NCBI GenBank assembly: GCA_910586825.1
Contig: CAJUJF010000005.1
Span: 1-64,000, forward strand
DNA: 64,000 nt
Reading direction: 5' to 3'
Source: an uncultured Christensenellaceae bacterium
GTDB lineage: Bacteria; Bacillota; Clostridia; Christensenellales; Borkfalkiaceae
A model generated the notes under the pieces. It was not told the origin of the DNA. It did not search any database and worked only from the letters and a program-made list of their open reading frames with translations. A program made the position numbers and the translations under genes. This document shows, piece after piece, positions 16,285-23,398 of this stretch (positions are counted from its first letter, which is position 1; the number at the start of each line of letters is the position of its first letter).

Positions 16285-16617
16285 TCAGTCTGCTTTGAAA
16301 GGAAGCAGAGCGGCGACGCGCGCGCGTTTGATGGCGACTGCAAGCACTCTCTGGTGCTTTGCGCAGGTACCCGTCATGCGGCGGGGGAGGATCTTTCCGC
16401 CCTCGCTGATGAATTTGCGGAGCTTGGCAACGTCCTTATAATCGATTTCGGACTTTTCCTGACAGAACAGACAGACCTTTTTCATGTTCTGTTTTTTATA
16501 GCTCTTCTTCGCGGGTCTCGCTTCGCGCTGTTCCGGTCTTTCCTTATTCTCTTCGGGCGCGGCAGGGGCGGCGGGCGCCGTTTCCGCAACCGCGGTTTCC
16601 TTGATTTCCTCTTCCAT
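16285..16617 (-). CDS. rpsR: 30S ribosomal protein S18 with N-terminal extension
   Basis: S18 binds S6 on the 30S platform. The conserved core starts near residue 46 (KKVCLFCQEK) and includes DYKDVAKLRKFISE, GKILPRR and TGTCAKHQR, all typical. The core is complete, but there is an unusual extension of about 40 residues, rich in Glu, Ala and Pro (ETAPAAPAAPEENKERPEQR). GGAGAG before the ATG supports this start; a later start would have no ribosome site. It is last in the rpsF-ssb-rpsR operon, the conserved Firmicutes order, and is followed by a strong terminator. Confidence 0.95.
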   Translation of the reverse strand: MEEEIKETAVAETAPAAPAAPEENKERPEQREARPAKKSYKKQNMKKVCLFCQEKSEIDYKDVAKLRKFISEGGKILPRRMTGTCAKHQRVLAVAIKRARVAALLPFKAD

Positions 16618-16661
16618 GATGCTCTCCTTGTTTTAATGCGTGAATTCGTTCACGATGATCG

Positions 16662-17087
16662 TCAGAACGGAATGTCTCCGTCGTCGTCGAAAGATTCCAA
16701 AGCGGGCTTGCGTTTCGCGGCGGGTTTTTCCGCGGCGGGCGCGTCGTAAAAATCGTCTCCCGCGTTCGCGTTGCGTTGCGTTAAAAACTCCACGTCCTGC
16801 GCGATAACGTCTATCGCCGTACGGCGCACGCCCTGATTATCCTCGTAGTTGCGGATCTGAATACTCCCCGATACGGCGACCTTGCTTCCTTTTTTCGTGA
16901 AGCGCGAGACGTTTTCCGCAAGACCGCGCCATGCGGTCACGTTGAAAAAGTCGGTTTGGCGATCTCCGTCGGAGGAGGTATAGGAGCGGTTTACCGCAAT
17001 CGCAAAATGGCACACGCTCACTCCGCCCGAGGTTTCCGTCAGCTCCGGATCTCTCGTCAAGTTTCCGATTAAGAAAACTTTGTTCAT
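16662..17087 (-). CDS. ssb: Single-stranded DNA-binding protein
   Basis: Covers single-stranded DNA in replication, repair and recombination and recruits partners through its C-terminal tip. Residues 1-105 form the OB fold (MNKVFLIGNLTRDPE, then FFNVTAWRGLAENV). A short disordered linker leads to the acidic tip DDDGDIPF, which is intact. At 141 aa it is a normal SSB. It sits 2 bp after rpsF and 44 bp before rpsR, so SSB supply is tied to ribosomal protein transcription as in B. subtilis. Confidence 0.97.
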   Translation of the reverse strand: MNKVFLIGNLTRDPELTETSGGVSVCHFAIAVNRSYTSSDGDRQTDFFNVTAWRGLAENVSRFTKKGSKVAVSGSIQIRNYEDNQGVRRTAIDVIAQDVEFLTQRNANAGDDFYDAPAAEKPAAKRKPALESFDDDGDIPF

Positions 17088-17089
17088 AC

Positions 17090-17380
17090 TCAGTTCTCCT
17101 TTACTTTGGTAATTACGCGCCGCAATACGTCGCTCGAAATGCCGGCAACACGGTCAAGTTCTTTCACCGTTTCGCCGTTCGCAACGAACGTAATGAGAGC
17201 GAAAAACGCATCTTGCTTGTACGCGATGGGATAGGCAGTCTTTTTTACGCCCCACTTATCGGTGGATTCGACTGCGCCGCCTTTCGATGCAATGATGTCC
17301 GCATACTTTTTCAGTTCGGCATCTTTTGCTTCGTCGTCCATGTCGCTTTTGAGCAGAATGAGCATTTCGTACTTCTGCAT
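17090..17380 (-). CDS. rpsF: 30S ribosomal protein S6
   Basis: S6 pairs with S18 in the small subunit. MQKYEMLILLKSDMDDE, then KWGVKKTAYPIAYKQDAFF and the basic C-terminus VLRRVITKVKEN are standard. It is full length at 96 aa. It is the first gene of the rpsF-ssb-rpsR operon, driven by the promoter at 17444-17472. The roughly 60-base leader contains a stable hairpin and may be the site where the S6:S18 complex represses its own operon. Confidence 0.96.
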   Translation of the reverse strand: MQKYEMLILLKSDMDDEAKDAELKKYADIIASKGGAVESTDKWGVKKTAYPIAYKQDAFFALITFVANGETVKELDRVAGISSDVLRRVITKVKEN

Positions 17381-17388
17381 TTCCTTTC

Positions 17389-17429
17389 ACCTCCCGGTCT
17401 TTACGGCGTGCCTTTTCGGCACGCAAGGT
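17389..17429 (-). promoter_or_regulatory. Candidate S6:S18 autoregulatory leader of rpsF
   Basis: On the minus strand GCGTGCC (17424-17418) pairs with GGCACGC (17412-17406) around a GAAAA loop. It is followed by a CCG-containing strand (17398-17393) and the ribosome site. ACCT (17429-17426) could close an outer helix with AGGT in the ribosome site (17392-17389). Known S6:S18 leaders have a hairpin with an adjacent conserved CCG, so the match is plausible but unproven. Confidence 0.45.
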
Positions 17430-17443
17430 TTTTTCGTGCTTCT

Positions 17444-17472
17444 ATTTTACTATATTTGCGCTTGCAAGTCAA
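17444..17472 (-). promoter_or_regulatory. Promoter of the rpsF operon
   Basis: On the minus strand TTGACT (17472-17467), 17-bp spacer, TAAAAT (17449-17444). Confidence 0.75.
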
Positions 17473-17534
17473 CGCGTTTTCCGCGCCGAAAATAATTTTT
17501 TCCGCTTTTTTGCAAAGTTTCGGCGTTTGCGCGC

Positions 17535-17846
17535 TCAACGCTCTTCCCGCAGTACGAGAAATTCTTCCGCGCCGTTGATTTCGTATTCCTGTAAATCTTC
17601 GGCGATAAAGGCGTCTCCCGCCGCGAACTTCGTCTCTCCGCGCGCCCATTTGATGAACCCGCTTCCCGCCGTAATGCGGATTGCGTCGCGTTTTGCGCCG
17701 AAGAGTTTATACCGCTTGGCGTTCACGAGCAGCAGATTTCCCGCTTTGCGCAGCGTGCCGCCCTGTACCGCCGTCGGCTCTCCGAACGCGGCGGGCGAGC
17801 CGAATTTTTCCTTCGCTTCTTCATCGGATAATCTTAACAGTTTCAT
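17535..17846 (-). CDS. Small cupin-like hypothetical protein (103 aa)
   Basis: The open frame runs far upstream, but ATG 17846 overlaps the rmuC stop in ATGA and is preceded by GGGAGA, so I take MKLLRLSDEEAKEKFG as the start. The sequence alternates short beta strands (NLLLVNAKRYKLFG, DAIRITAGSGFIKW) and ends with EYEINGAEEFLVLREE. That pattern, with ITAGSGFIK and GETKFAAGDAFIAED, resembles a single-domain cupin or a manno-isomerase-like barrel. No clear metal-binding histidines are seen. It is last in the cca-rmuC run. Function unknown. Confidence 0.7.
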   Translation of the reverse strand: MKLLRLSDEEAKEKFGSPAAFGEPTAVQGGTLRKAGNLLLVNAKRYKLFGAKRDAIRITAGSGFIKWARGETKFAAGDAFIAEDLQEYEINGAEEFLVLREER

Positions 17847-19009
17847 GATTCGTCTCCCGCGTCGCCGTCCGTCGGCGTACCGATGGCGCGGAAGGAATCG
17901 AGTTTCCTTCCGATGACGTTCGTGCGCTTTTCCGCGCTTTCCACGCTGTCCTGCGCCTCCTGCAATTTCCGCCGCGTCTTTTCGAGCAGTTCGGAAAATT
18001 TCGTGAATTCGACGCGGAAGGATTCCAGCATCGACCGGAGTTCGCCCGACCGCTTTTCGATCGCCGCGGTGCGGAATCCCGTTTGCAGCGTGGAGAGCAA
18101 CGCGCCGAAGTTCGTAGGGCCGCACGCGATGATCCGCCGCATACGCAGATAGTCGGACATGCCCGCCGCCCGCGCGACTTCGGCGTAAAGTCCTTCGGAG
18201 GGCAGATACATGACGGCGAAATCGGTGGTCAAGGGCGGAAGCACGTATTTCTTCGCGATGGAGTCGGCTTGCAGTTTCACGGCGCGTTCCAGATTTTTGC
18301 GCGCCTTTTCCTCGCCCTCCCGATCTCCGCGTTCGGAGGATTCGCACAGCCGTTCGAACTCTTCCACGGGGAACTTGCTGTCAACGGGCAGGTAGATCCG
18401 CTCACCGTCTTTCGCGGGCAAAAGGATCGCGAAATCGACGAGGGAATTGTCGAGCGGATTGAGTTTCACGCTTCGCTCGTACTGTTCGGGCGCGAGCATC
18501 TGTTCGAGCAGGGCGTTGAGCTGCGCTTCCCCCCAGGTGCCGCGGAGTTTTACGTTGGAAAAGACCCGCTTGATGTCTGCGACGTTGCCGGAGAGCGATT
18601 TCATTTCGCCCACGCTCTCGTACATCTTTTCGAGCCGGTCGGAGATGCGCGCGAAGCTGTCGGAGAGCTTGCCGTCGATGGAAGTCGTCAGTTTTTCGTC
18701 CACGGTGCGGCGGATGCGTTCGAGGTTCTGCGCGTTCGCGTCCACGATGTATTTCATGTCGTCGGTCAGGCGGTTCTGAATATTGGTCAGCCGCGCCTCC
18801 GTCGATCGGCTCAGGTTCTCCGTCGCGCGGGAGAGGTAATCGGTCAGCCCGCCGATCGCGTCCGTCTTTTCTTCCAGACGGCGCAGCGTTTCCGCCGTCG
18901 CGCGGTCTCCGCCGCCGTCCGTCCGCTTCCGCGCGGCGAATAAAAGGAGCAGCAGCGCGAGGCATACCGCGTTCAGGCAAATATTGACGATGATCAGCGT
19001 GTCGGTCAT
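17843..19009 (-). CDS. rmuC: DNA recombination protein RmuC
   Basis: RmuC proteins limit recombination at inverted repeats and carry a PD-(D/E)XK nuclease-like domain. The start ATG 19009 (MTDTLIIVNICLNAVCLALL) has GGAGG upstream and overlaps the cca stop in ATGA; a longer open frame upstream is only a shadow of cca. One N-terminal membrane helix (about 5-25) is followed by a long coiled coil (about 40-145). The conserved nuclease-like core contains VKLRGTWGEAQL, YLPVDSKFPVEEFERL and FAVMYLPSEGLYAEV. At 388 aa it is a normal length. It is translationally coupled to cca and to the small cupin-like gene. Confidence 0.93.
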   Translation of the reverse strand: MTDTLIIVNICLNAVCLALLLLLFAARKRTDGGGDRATAETLRRLEEKTDAIGGLTDYLSRATENLSRSTEARLTNIQNRLTDDMKYIVDANAQNLERIRRTVDEKLTTSIDGKLSDSFARISDRLEKMYESVGEMKSLSGNVADIKRVFSNVKLRGTWGEAQLNALLEQMLAPEQYERSVKLNPLDNSLVDFAILLPAKDGERIYLPVDSKFPVEEFERLCESSERGDREGEEKARKNLERAVKLQADSIAKKYVLPPLTTDFAVMYLPSEGLYAEVARAAGMSDYLRMRRIIACGPTNFGALLSTLQTGFRTAAIEKRSGELRSMLESFRVEFTKFSELLEKTRRKLQEAQDSVESAEKRTNVIGRKLDSFRAIGTPTDGDAGDES

Positions 19010-20361
19010 GTTTCCTCCGGATAAAGCCGCTCTATGCGGGCGAGCAGTTTTTTGCGTTTGTTGCGCGCGCCGTCCTGAATGCAGAACCGGAAAAATTCGT
19101 TCAGCGCGCCGCCGATTTCGGAAGGGGGCAGTCGCCCGAAAAAATCCTTTCCGTTCACCGCGAGTTCGCTGAGCGAAAGCGGCGCGCCTTCCCGTTTCAT
19201 TTGCGCGAGGATCGTTTCCCATTTCGCAACGGTCGGGGAGCGGTTCGGATCGTCTTTGCAGGCGGAAAAGTCCGCCTGTTTCAACGCGAGCAGTTTCGGA
19301 AGAAGAACGGCGTTTTCCGCGATTTCCCGACGGACGCGGCTTTCGCGCATGCGCAGATCGAAGTCGCGCATGTGCAACCGTACGAGCGCGGCGGTCTCTG
19401 CCGCGAGCTTGGCGGGCGCTTTCAGGCGGGTTAAAATTTCTTCCGCGATCCGCGCGCCTTCTTCGGCATGCGCGTAAAAATTTCCGTCCCGCGCGAAACA
19501 AAAGGGCTTGCCGACGTCGTGCAACAGCGCCGCGAAACGGATTTCCGGAGGCGCGTATTTTACGCAGCGCAAGGAGTGTTCGAGCACGTCGTAATCGTGA
19601 AAATCGGCGCGCTGCGAAAGCCCGTCTCCCTTCGCGAGTTCGGGCAGGATCTCGCCGAGCACGCCCGTCTCTTTCAGAACGGTCAGTCCGCGGTAGGGCG
19701 CTTCCGCGTCGCCGTGTTTGCGATCGGCGAGCAGGATCGCGGAGAGTTCGGCAAAGATCCGTTCGGGCGTCACGTCGTTTACGAGCGCGCGGTGGGTCCG
19801 CGCGCCTTCGAAACATTCGCCGTCCGGTCGGAATCCCGTTTCTGCGGCAAAGCGCGCAAGGCGCATCAGGCGTAGCCCGTCTTCGCCGAACACTTTGGCG
19901 GCGGGGGCGACGGTGCGGAGGAGTTTGTTTGCAACGTCCTCCCGCCCGCCGAGCGGATCGTATAGTTTTCCCGTGCGGATCTCGCAGTATACGGCGTTGG
20001 CGCGGAAATCGCGGCGGCGGGCATCTTTTTCCATGTCGCTTGTGAACTCTATTTCGGACGGCGCGTGCAGTCCGCGGACGTATTTGTCCGAACGGAACCG
20101 CGTAAACTCATAGTCCGCGCCGTCTCTGTCGCACAGTTTTACCGTGCCGGTATTGCGGTACACGCTCTTTACGGTGAATCCGCAGGCTTCCGCGGCGGCG
20201 ACGAACTCCGTTTCCGTCGCGGGCGCGCAGATATCCCAATCCGTGTTCCCGTTCGGCGCAAACCCCGCGAGGAAGTCCCGCACGCTTCCGCCGACGAGGT
20301 AAAGGGGGAAGGCGCAACGCCGCGCGAGCGCGGTTAAATTTTCCGGAATCGGTAGTTTCAT
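19006..20361 (-). CDS. cca: CCA tRNA nucleotidyltransferase with HD domain
   Basis: Adds or repairs the 3' CCA of tRNAs. The class II nucleotidyltransferase head has GGSVRD (about 25-30) and the metal-binding DWD in NTDWDI, then RRDFRANA and the RLMRLARFAAETGF helix. The C-terminal half has an HD domain with LEHSLRC and LLHDVGKP, which may give phosphodiesterase or phosphatase activity. At 451 aa it is the HD-containing type. It is first of the minus-strand cca-rmuC-cupin operon, driven by a promoter that shares its -35 box with dagK. The assignment to CCA-adding rather than poly(A) polymerase is from family resemblance. Confidence 0.92.
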   Translation of the reverse strand: MKLPIPENLTALARRCAFPLYLVGGSVRDFLAGFAPNGNTDWDICAPATETEFVAAAEACGFTVKSVYRNTGTVKLCDRDGADYEFTRFRSDKYVRGLHAPSEIEFTSDMEKDARRRDFRANAVYCEIRTGKLYDPLGGREDVANKLLRTVAPAAKVFGEDGLRLMRLARFAAETGFRPDGECFEGARTHRALVNDVTPERIFAELSAILLADRKHGDAEAPYRGLTVLKETGVLGEILPELAKGDGLSQRADFHDYDVLEHSLRCVKYAPPEIRFAALLHDVGKPFCFARDGNFYAHAEEGARIAEEILTRLKAPAKLAAETAALVRLHMRDFDLRMRESRVRREIAENAVLLPKLLALKQADFSACKDDPNRSPTVAKWETILAQMKREGAPLSLSELAVNGKDFFGRLPPSEIGGALNEFFRFCIQDGARNKRKKLLARIERLYPEET

Positions 20362-20391
20362 GCAAGCCTTCCGTAATTTTTTTCGAAAACT

Positions 20392-20420
20392 ATTGTATCA
20401 CGTTTCGAAAAAAATTGCAA
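20392..20420 (-). promoter_or_regulatory. Promoter of the cca operon, -35 shared with dagK promoter
   Basis: On the minus strand TTGCAA (20420-20415), 17-bp spacer, TACAAT (20397-20392). TTGCAA is its own reverse complement, so the same six bases serve the opposite promoter. Confidence 0.7.
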
Positions 20421-20443
20421 TTCCCGAAAAGATATTGTATAAT
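20415..20443 (+). promoter_or_regulatory. Promoter of dagK, -35 shared with cca promoter
   Basis: TTGCAA (20415-20420), 17-bp spacer, TATAAT (20438-20443). Confidence 0.75.
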
Positions 20444-20553
20444 AGTATTCGGATAATTTTATCATGCCGTCGACTTTGTTACGGCATTTGCATGCAGTAA
20501 GTCGGGGAATGATTCCGCAACGAATTTACGTTAGGCCGATTGAGGAGAAAGCT

Positions 20554-21423
20554 ATGCTGAACTTTATTGTGAATCCCGCCGCATTGCGCGACGAGGGGAA
20601 CACGCTTGTTACGAAACTGAAACGCCGCTTGAACGAAGCGGGCGTGGAATACCGCTTTTTCTATTCCGGCCGCGCGGGCGGCGTCGGGAAATACGCGCAG
20701 GCGCTTTCGGTCGTGGGGCAGAGGACCTTTATCGCGGTCGGCGGCGACGGAACGCTCAACGAGCTGGTTTCCAATTTGCGCGATCCTTCGCAGTGTACGG
20801 TGGGGCTGATCCCAGCGGGCACGGGCAACGATTTTTCGGAAGCGGCGCGGATCCCGTTCGGCGTGAAAGCGCTCGACGTGATCATCGACCGGCTTCCCGT
20901 CTATACCGACTATATCGAGTTCGGCGACGGGCGGCGCAGCATCAACATCGCGGGCATGGGGATCGACGTGGATATCCTCGAACGCTGCGCGAAAAAGAAA
21001 CACGGCGGCGGCAAGACGAAATACTTTCATTCTCTGCTCGCCTCGCTGATGAAATACAAGGGGTTCGACGTGGAGATCACGGTCAACGGAGAAACGGTCA
21101 AACAGCACGCGCTCATTGCGGCGGTCTGCAACGGCAAGTTTCTGGGCGGCGGGATCCCGCTCTGTCCGGTTGCGGAGATTGACGACGGAAAGATGGATCT
21201 TATCTATATCGACTTCCCCAAGCGTCTGAAAATGATGAAAGAGCTGAGCTGTCTCATGCAGGGGAAAATTCTTAAACGGACGATCGCCCATCACGTCGTC
21301 TGCGAAGAGGTCCGCATTGTTCCTTCCGCGCCGCAGACGGCGCAGTACGACGGCGAATTGTTCCATGCCGAAGAACTCAACGCAAAGCTCATAAGCGGAC
21401 AGCTGCTCATGTACAGGGGTTAA
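20554..21423 (+). CDS. dagK: Diacylglycerol/lipid kinase family protein
   Basis: A soluble DAGK-catalytic-domain kinase that phosphorylates diacylglycerol or a related lipid, recycling it to phosphatidic acid. The glycine-rich nucleotide motif is VGGDGTLNE (about 66-74), followed by LIPAGTGNDF and the NIAGMGIDVD segment. FLGGGIPLCPVAEIDDGKMDL is typical of DagK/YegS. GAGGAGA precedes ATG 20554, 7 bases away, so I prefer this start to upstream ones (289 aa). The next gene starts two bases after its stop. The exact lipid substrate cannot be told from sequence. Confidence 0.9.
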   Translation: MLNFIVNPAALRDEGNTLVTKLKRRLNEAGVEYRFFYSGRAGGVGKYAQALSVVGQRTFIAVGGDGTLNELVSNLRDPSQCTVGLIPAGTGNDFSEAARIPFGVKALDVIIDRLPVYTDYIEFGDGRRSINIAGMGIDVDILERCAKKKHGGGKTKYFHSLLASLMKYKGFDVEITVNGETVKQHALIAAVCNGKFLGGGIPLCPVAEIDDGKMDLIYIDFPKRLKMMKELSCLMQGKILKRTIAHHVVCEEVRIVPSAPQTAQYDGELFHAEELNAKLISGQLLMYRG

Positions 21424-21424
21424 A

Positions 21425-22480
21425 ATGCCGAATCTTTACAGGGACGTGCTTGACAGCGTCCCCACGGCTGCCGTCGTGGTGGATAAAAATTTAAAAGTGC
21501 GTTATACCAACCGCGCCTTCCGCGAGTATTTCAACTCCCGTAAGGCGCGCGGTTCGCTCAAAGAGGTGATCTCCTGCGGCGAACCGGAGGGTTGCGGCGC
21601 GGGCGTGAAGTGCGCCTACTGTCCGATGCGCGGTTTGTTTCTCGACGCGGCGGGTCGCGGCGGCAAGGCGTTCCGCAAACTGATCGTGCGCGGCGAGAAG
21701 GAGGATTTCGCACTGCGCATCAAAGTACAGCCTTTGGGGAAGTTCTATCTCGGAATCGTGGACAACGCTTACGAAACGGAAATCGCGCGGGAAATGTACT
21801 CTGCGCAGGATATCCAACAGCGGTTGCTTCCGCCGGCAAAGAGCGGTAACGGCGCGGCGTATTCGTTCATGTACGTTCCGTGCCGCGAGATCGGCGGGGA
21901 TCTTCCCGACGTGTACGAAGCGGACGGCGAGACGATGGGATTGATTGCCGACGTCTCCGGTCACGGCATTTCTGCGGGCATGCTTTCCGCGTTCGTCAAA
22001 GCGGGTTGGGACCGCGGCGAGCCTTCCCCCGCGGCGGCGATCCGCGGACTGAACGCAAAATTTCAGGAACTCAATCTCGACGAACGCTCGTACGTAACGG
22101 CGGCGGCGGTGAGAATCGATCGCGCGCGCAGGGAAATCCGTTACAGCGTTGCGGGACACAATGCGCCGATTTTGTTGAAGAGCCGTCTCGGAATCGACGA
22201 GATCGTGATGAACTCGCCGCCCATTTCCACCTGGATCCCCGAATTCGGATACGAAGATCGGGCGATCGGTTACGAGGTCGGAGACGTGCTGGTGATGCTG
22301 ACGGACGGGATCATCGAAAGCCGGAATGCCGACGGCGAGCAGTTTTCGCTCGAACGGGTCGAGGGCGTGTTGCAGAAATCGGAAAACGCGGAACGGTTTA
22401 TCGAACGGCTGAAAGCCGCGCTGAAAGAGTTTTGCGATACGTTCGACGACGATCTGACCGCGCTTGCGTTCGATCTTTGA
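21425..22480 (+). CDS. PAS domain - SpoIIE-type PP2C phosphatase
   Basis: Residues about 1-118 form a PAS fold (SVPTAAVVVDKNLKVRYTNR). It holds four cysteines at 51, 57, 63 and 66 in the insert CGEPEGCGAGVKCAYCP, an arrangement seen in redox or metal-sensing PAS domains. Residues about 125-351 are a SpoIIE/RsbU phosphatase: IQQRLLP, IGGDLPDVYE (metal Asp near 159), ADVSGHGISAG (Asp 176), MLTDGIIESR and FDDDLTALA. Such enzymes dephosphorylate anti-anti-sigma factors. It is translated just after dagK and ends at a terminator. No sigma-factor partner is encoded in the window. A sensor for redox state or metal is an inference. Confidence 0.9.
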   Translation: MPNLYRDVLDSVPTAAVVVDKNLKVRYTNRAFREYFNSRKARGSLKEVISCGEPEGCGAGVKCAYCPMRGLFLDAAGRGGKAFRKLIVRGEKEDFALRIKVQPLGKFYLGIVDNAYETEIAREMYSAQDIQQRLLPPAKSGNGAAYSFMYVPCREIGGDLPDVYEADGETMGLIADVSGHGISAGMLSAFVKAGWDRGEPSPAAAIRGLNAKFQELNLDERSYVTAAAVRIDRARREIRYSVAGHNAPILLKSRLGIDEIVMNSPPISTWIPEFGYEDRAIGYEVGDVLVMLTDGIIESRNADGEQFSLERVEGVLQKSENAERFIERLKAALKEFCDTFDDDLTALAFDL

Positions 22481-22494
22481 AGATTACAAAATAT

Positions 22495-22526
22495 AAAAAC
22501 AGGCTGGATGACCAGCCTGTTTTTTT
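22495..22526. terminator. Bidirectional terminator
   Basis: AAAAACAGGCTGG, loop ATGA, CCAGCCTGTTTTTT. The perfect GC-rich stem is flanked by A and T runs, so it serves both the phosphatase gene and the convergent gene at 22541. Confidence 0.92.
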
Positions 22527-22540
22527 CGATTTGTTTTCCG

Positions 22541-22777
22541 TTAAAAAATCAACGGTCTGATGTTGAACAGCGTGCAGATAATGTCGAGGAACCAGCCGAT
22601 CCCGAGTCCGTAGAAAATCCACAGGAAACCGATGAGCGCTTTCAGGATGTTTTTCTGTTGGAGTCCATCGATGAAACGCGCGATACCGTAAACGCAATCG
22701 AGGAAGATTGCAAGAAGAACGCGTACGATCCAAGGAAGGTCCATGATTGCATTTGCAAACGAGCTCTTTTTTGCCAT
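22541..22777 (-). CDS. Small membrane protein (78 aa)
   Basis: Two or three hydrophobic stretches: IVRVLLAIFLDCVYGIARF (about 17-35) and a longer one, ALIGFLWIFYGLGIGWFLDI (about 47-66), continuing to the C-terminus. GLGIGWFLDI resembles the second helix of TM2-domain proteins, but the first-helix signature is incomplete. GGAGATCATC precedes the ATG. It has its own consensus promoter and a terminator, so it is a single-gene unit. Function unknown. Confidence 0.8.
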   Translation of the reverse strand: MAKKSSFANAIMDLPWIVRVLLAIFLDCVYGIARFIDGLQQKNILKALIGFLWIFYGLGIGWFLDIICTLFNIRPLIF

Positions 22778-22809
22778 AATGATGATCTCCTTAATTTGAT
22801 TCTGAAAAT

Positions 22810-22838
22810 ATTTTATATCTTTACAATATGTTTGTCAA
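22810..22838 (-). promoter_or_regulatory. Sigma-A promoter of the 22541-22777 gene
   Basis: On the minus strand TTGACA (22838-22833), 17-bp spacer, TAAAAT (22815-22810). It begins 24 bp after the end of the phosphodiesterase gene. Confidence 0.8.
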
Positions 22839-22861
22839 GAGTTTTTTTATTTTTTCCGGAT

Positions 22862-23398
22862 TTATCGCAGAACTTCCCTGCGGAAAGGGCTCCCCGTTTC
22901 TACGTCTTTCCAGATAAACGCGTCGTTTTCAAACAGGAGATAGGAGTGCGGGGAGTTTTCCTTGGGAATGGAGACGGAACCGCAGTTCACGTAAATGCAG
23001 TCGTCCCGTTGCTCGTAAGCGGGCACGTGAAAGTGTCCGTTCAACAGCACGTCTTGTTTTTTGAGAATCGCGGGCGTTTTGTGTCCGTGCGCCGCGATCA
23101 GCGTGCGTTTCCCCGCGGCAAGCAGACAGAAATCGGCTTCGATCGGGAATTCAAGCACCATGCCGTCCACGTCGCTGTCGCAGTTGCCGCGTACGCACAG
23201 AATGTATTCTTTCAAGGAGTTGAGGATCTCCGCGACCTGTAACGTATTATATTCTCTGGGCAGGGGATTGCGTGCGCCGTGATACAAAAGATCTCCCAGC
23301 AAAAGCATTTTATCCGCTTTTTCTTCGAGGAAGCGCTCTTTGAGCAGTCTGCAATAATATGCCGAGCCGTGAACGTCGGAGGCGATCATCAGTTTCAT
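22862..23398 (-). CDS. yfcE: YfcE/MJ0936-type metallophosphodiesterase
   Basis: A calcineurin-like phosphoesterase of about 180 aa, hydrolysing small phosphodiesters with two metal ions. The full motif set is present in order: SDVHG (8-12), LLGDLLYHG, GNCD (GD/GNxD), AHGHK and GHFHVP. MKLMIASDVHG is the standard start of the family. The ATG overlaps the stop of the upstream HAD phosphatase gene (ATGA), so the two are coupled. The physiological substrate is unknown. Confidence 0.93.
   Translation of the reverse strand: MKLMIASDVHGSAYYCRLLKERFLEEKADKMLLLGDLLYHGARNPLPREYNTLQVAEILNSLKEYILCVRGNCDSDVDGMVLEFPIEADFCLLAAGKRTLIAAHGHKTPAILKKQDVLLNGHFHVPAYEQRDDCIYVNCGSVSIPKENSPHSYLLFENDAFIWKDVETGSPFRREVLR

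Noticed and set aside
19010..19816. Long N-terminal extension of the rmuC frame
   Set aside because: It lies wholly in the cca gene in another frame. The ATG at 19009 has a good ribosome site and ATGA coupling.
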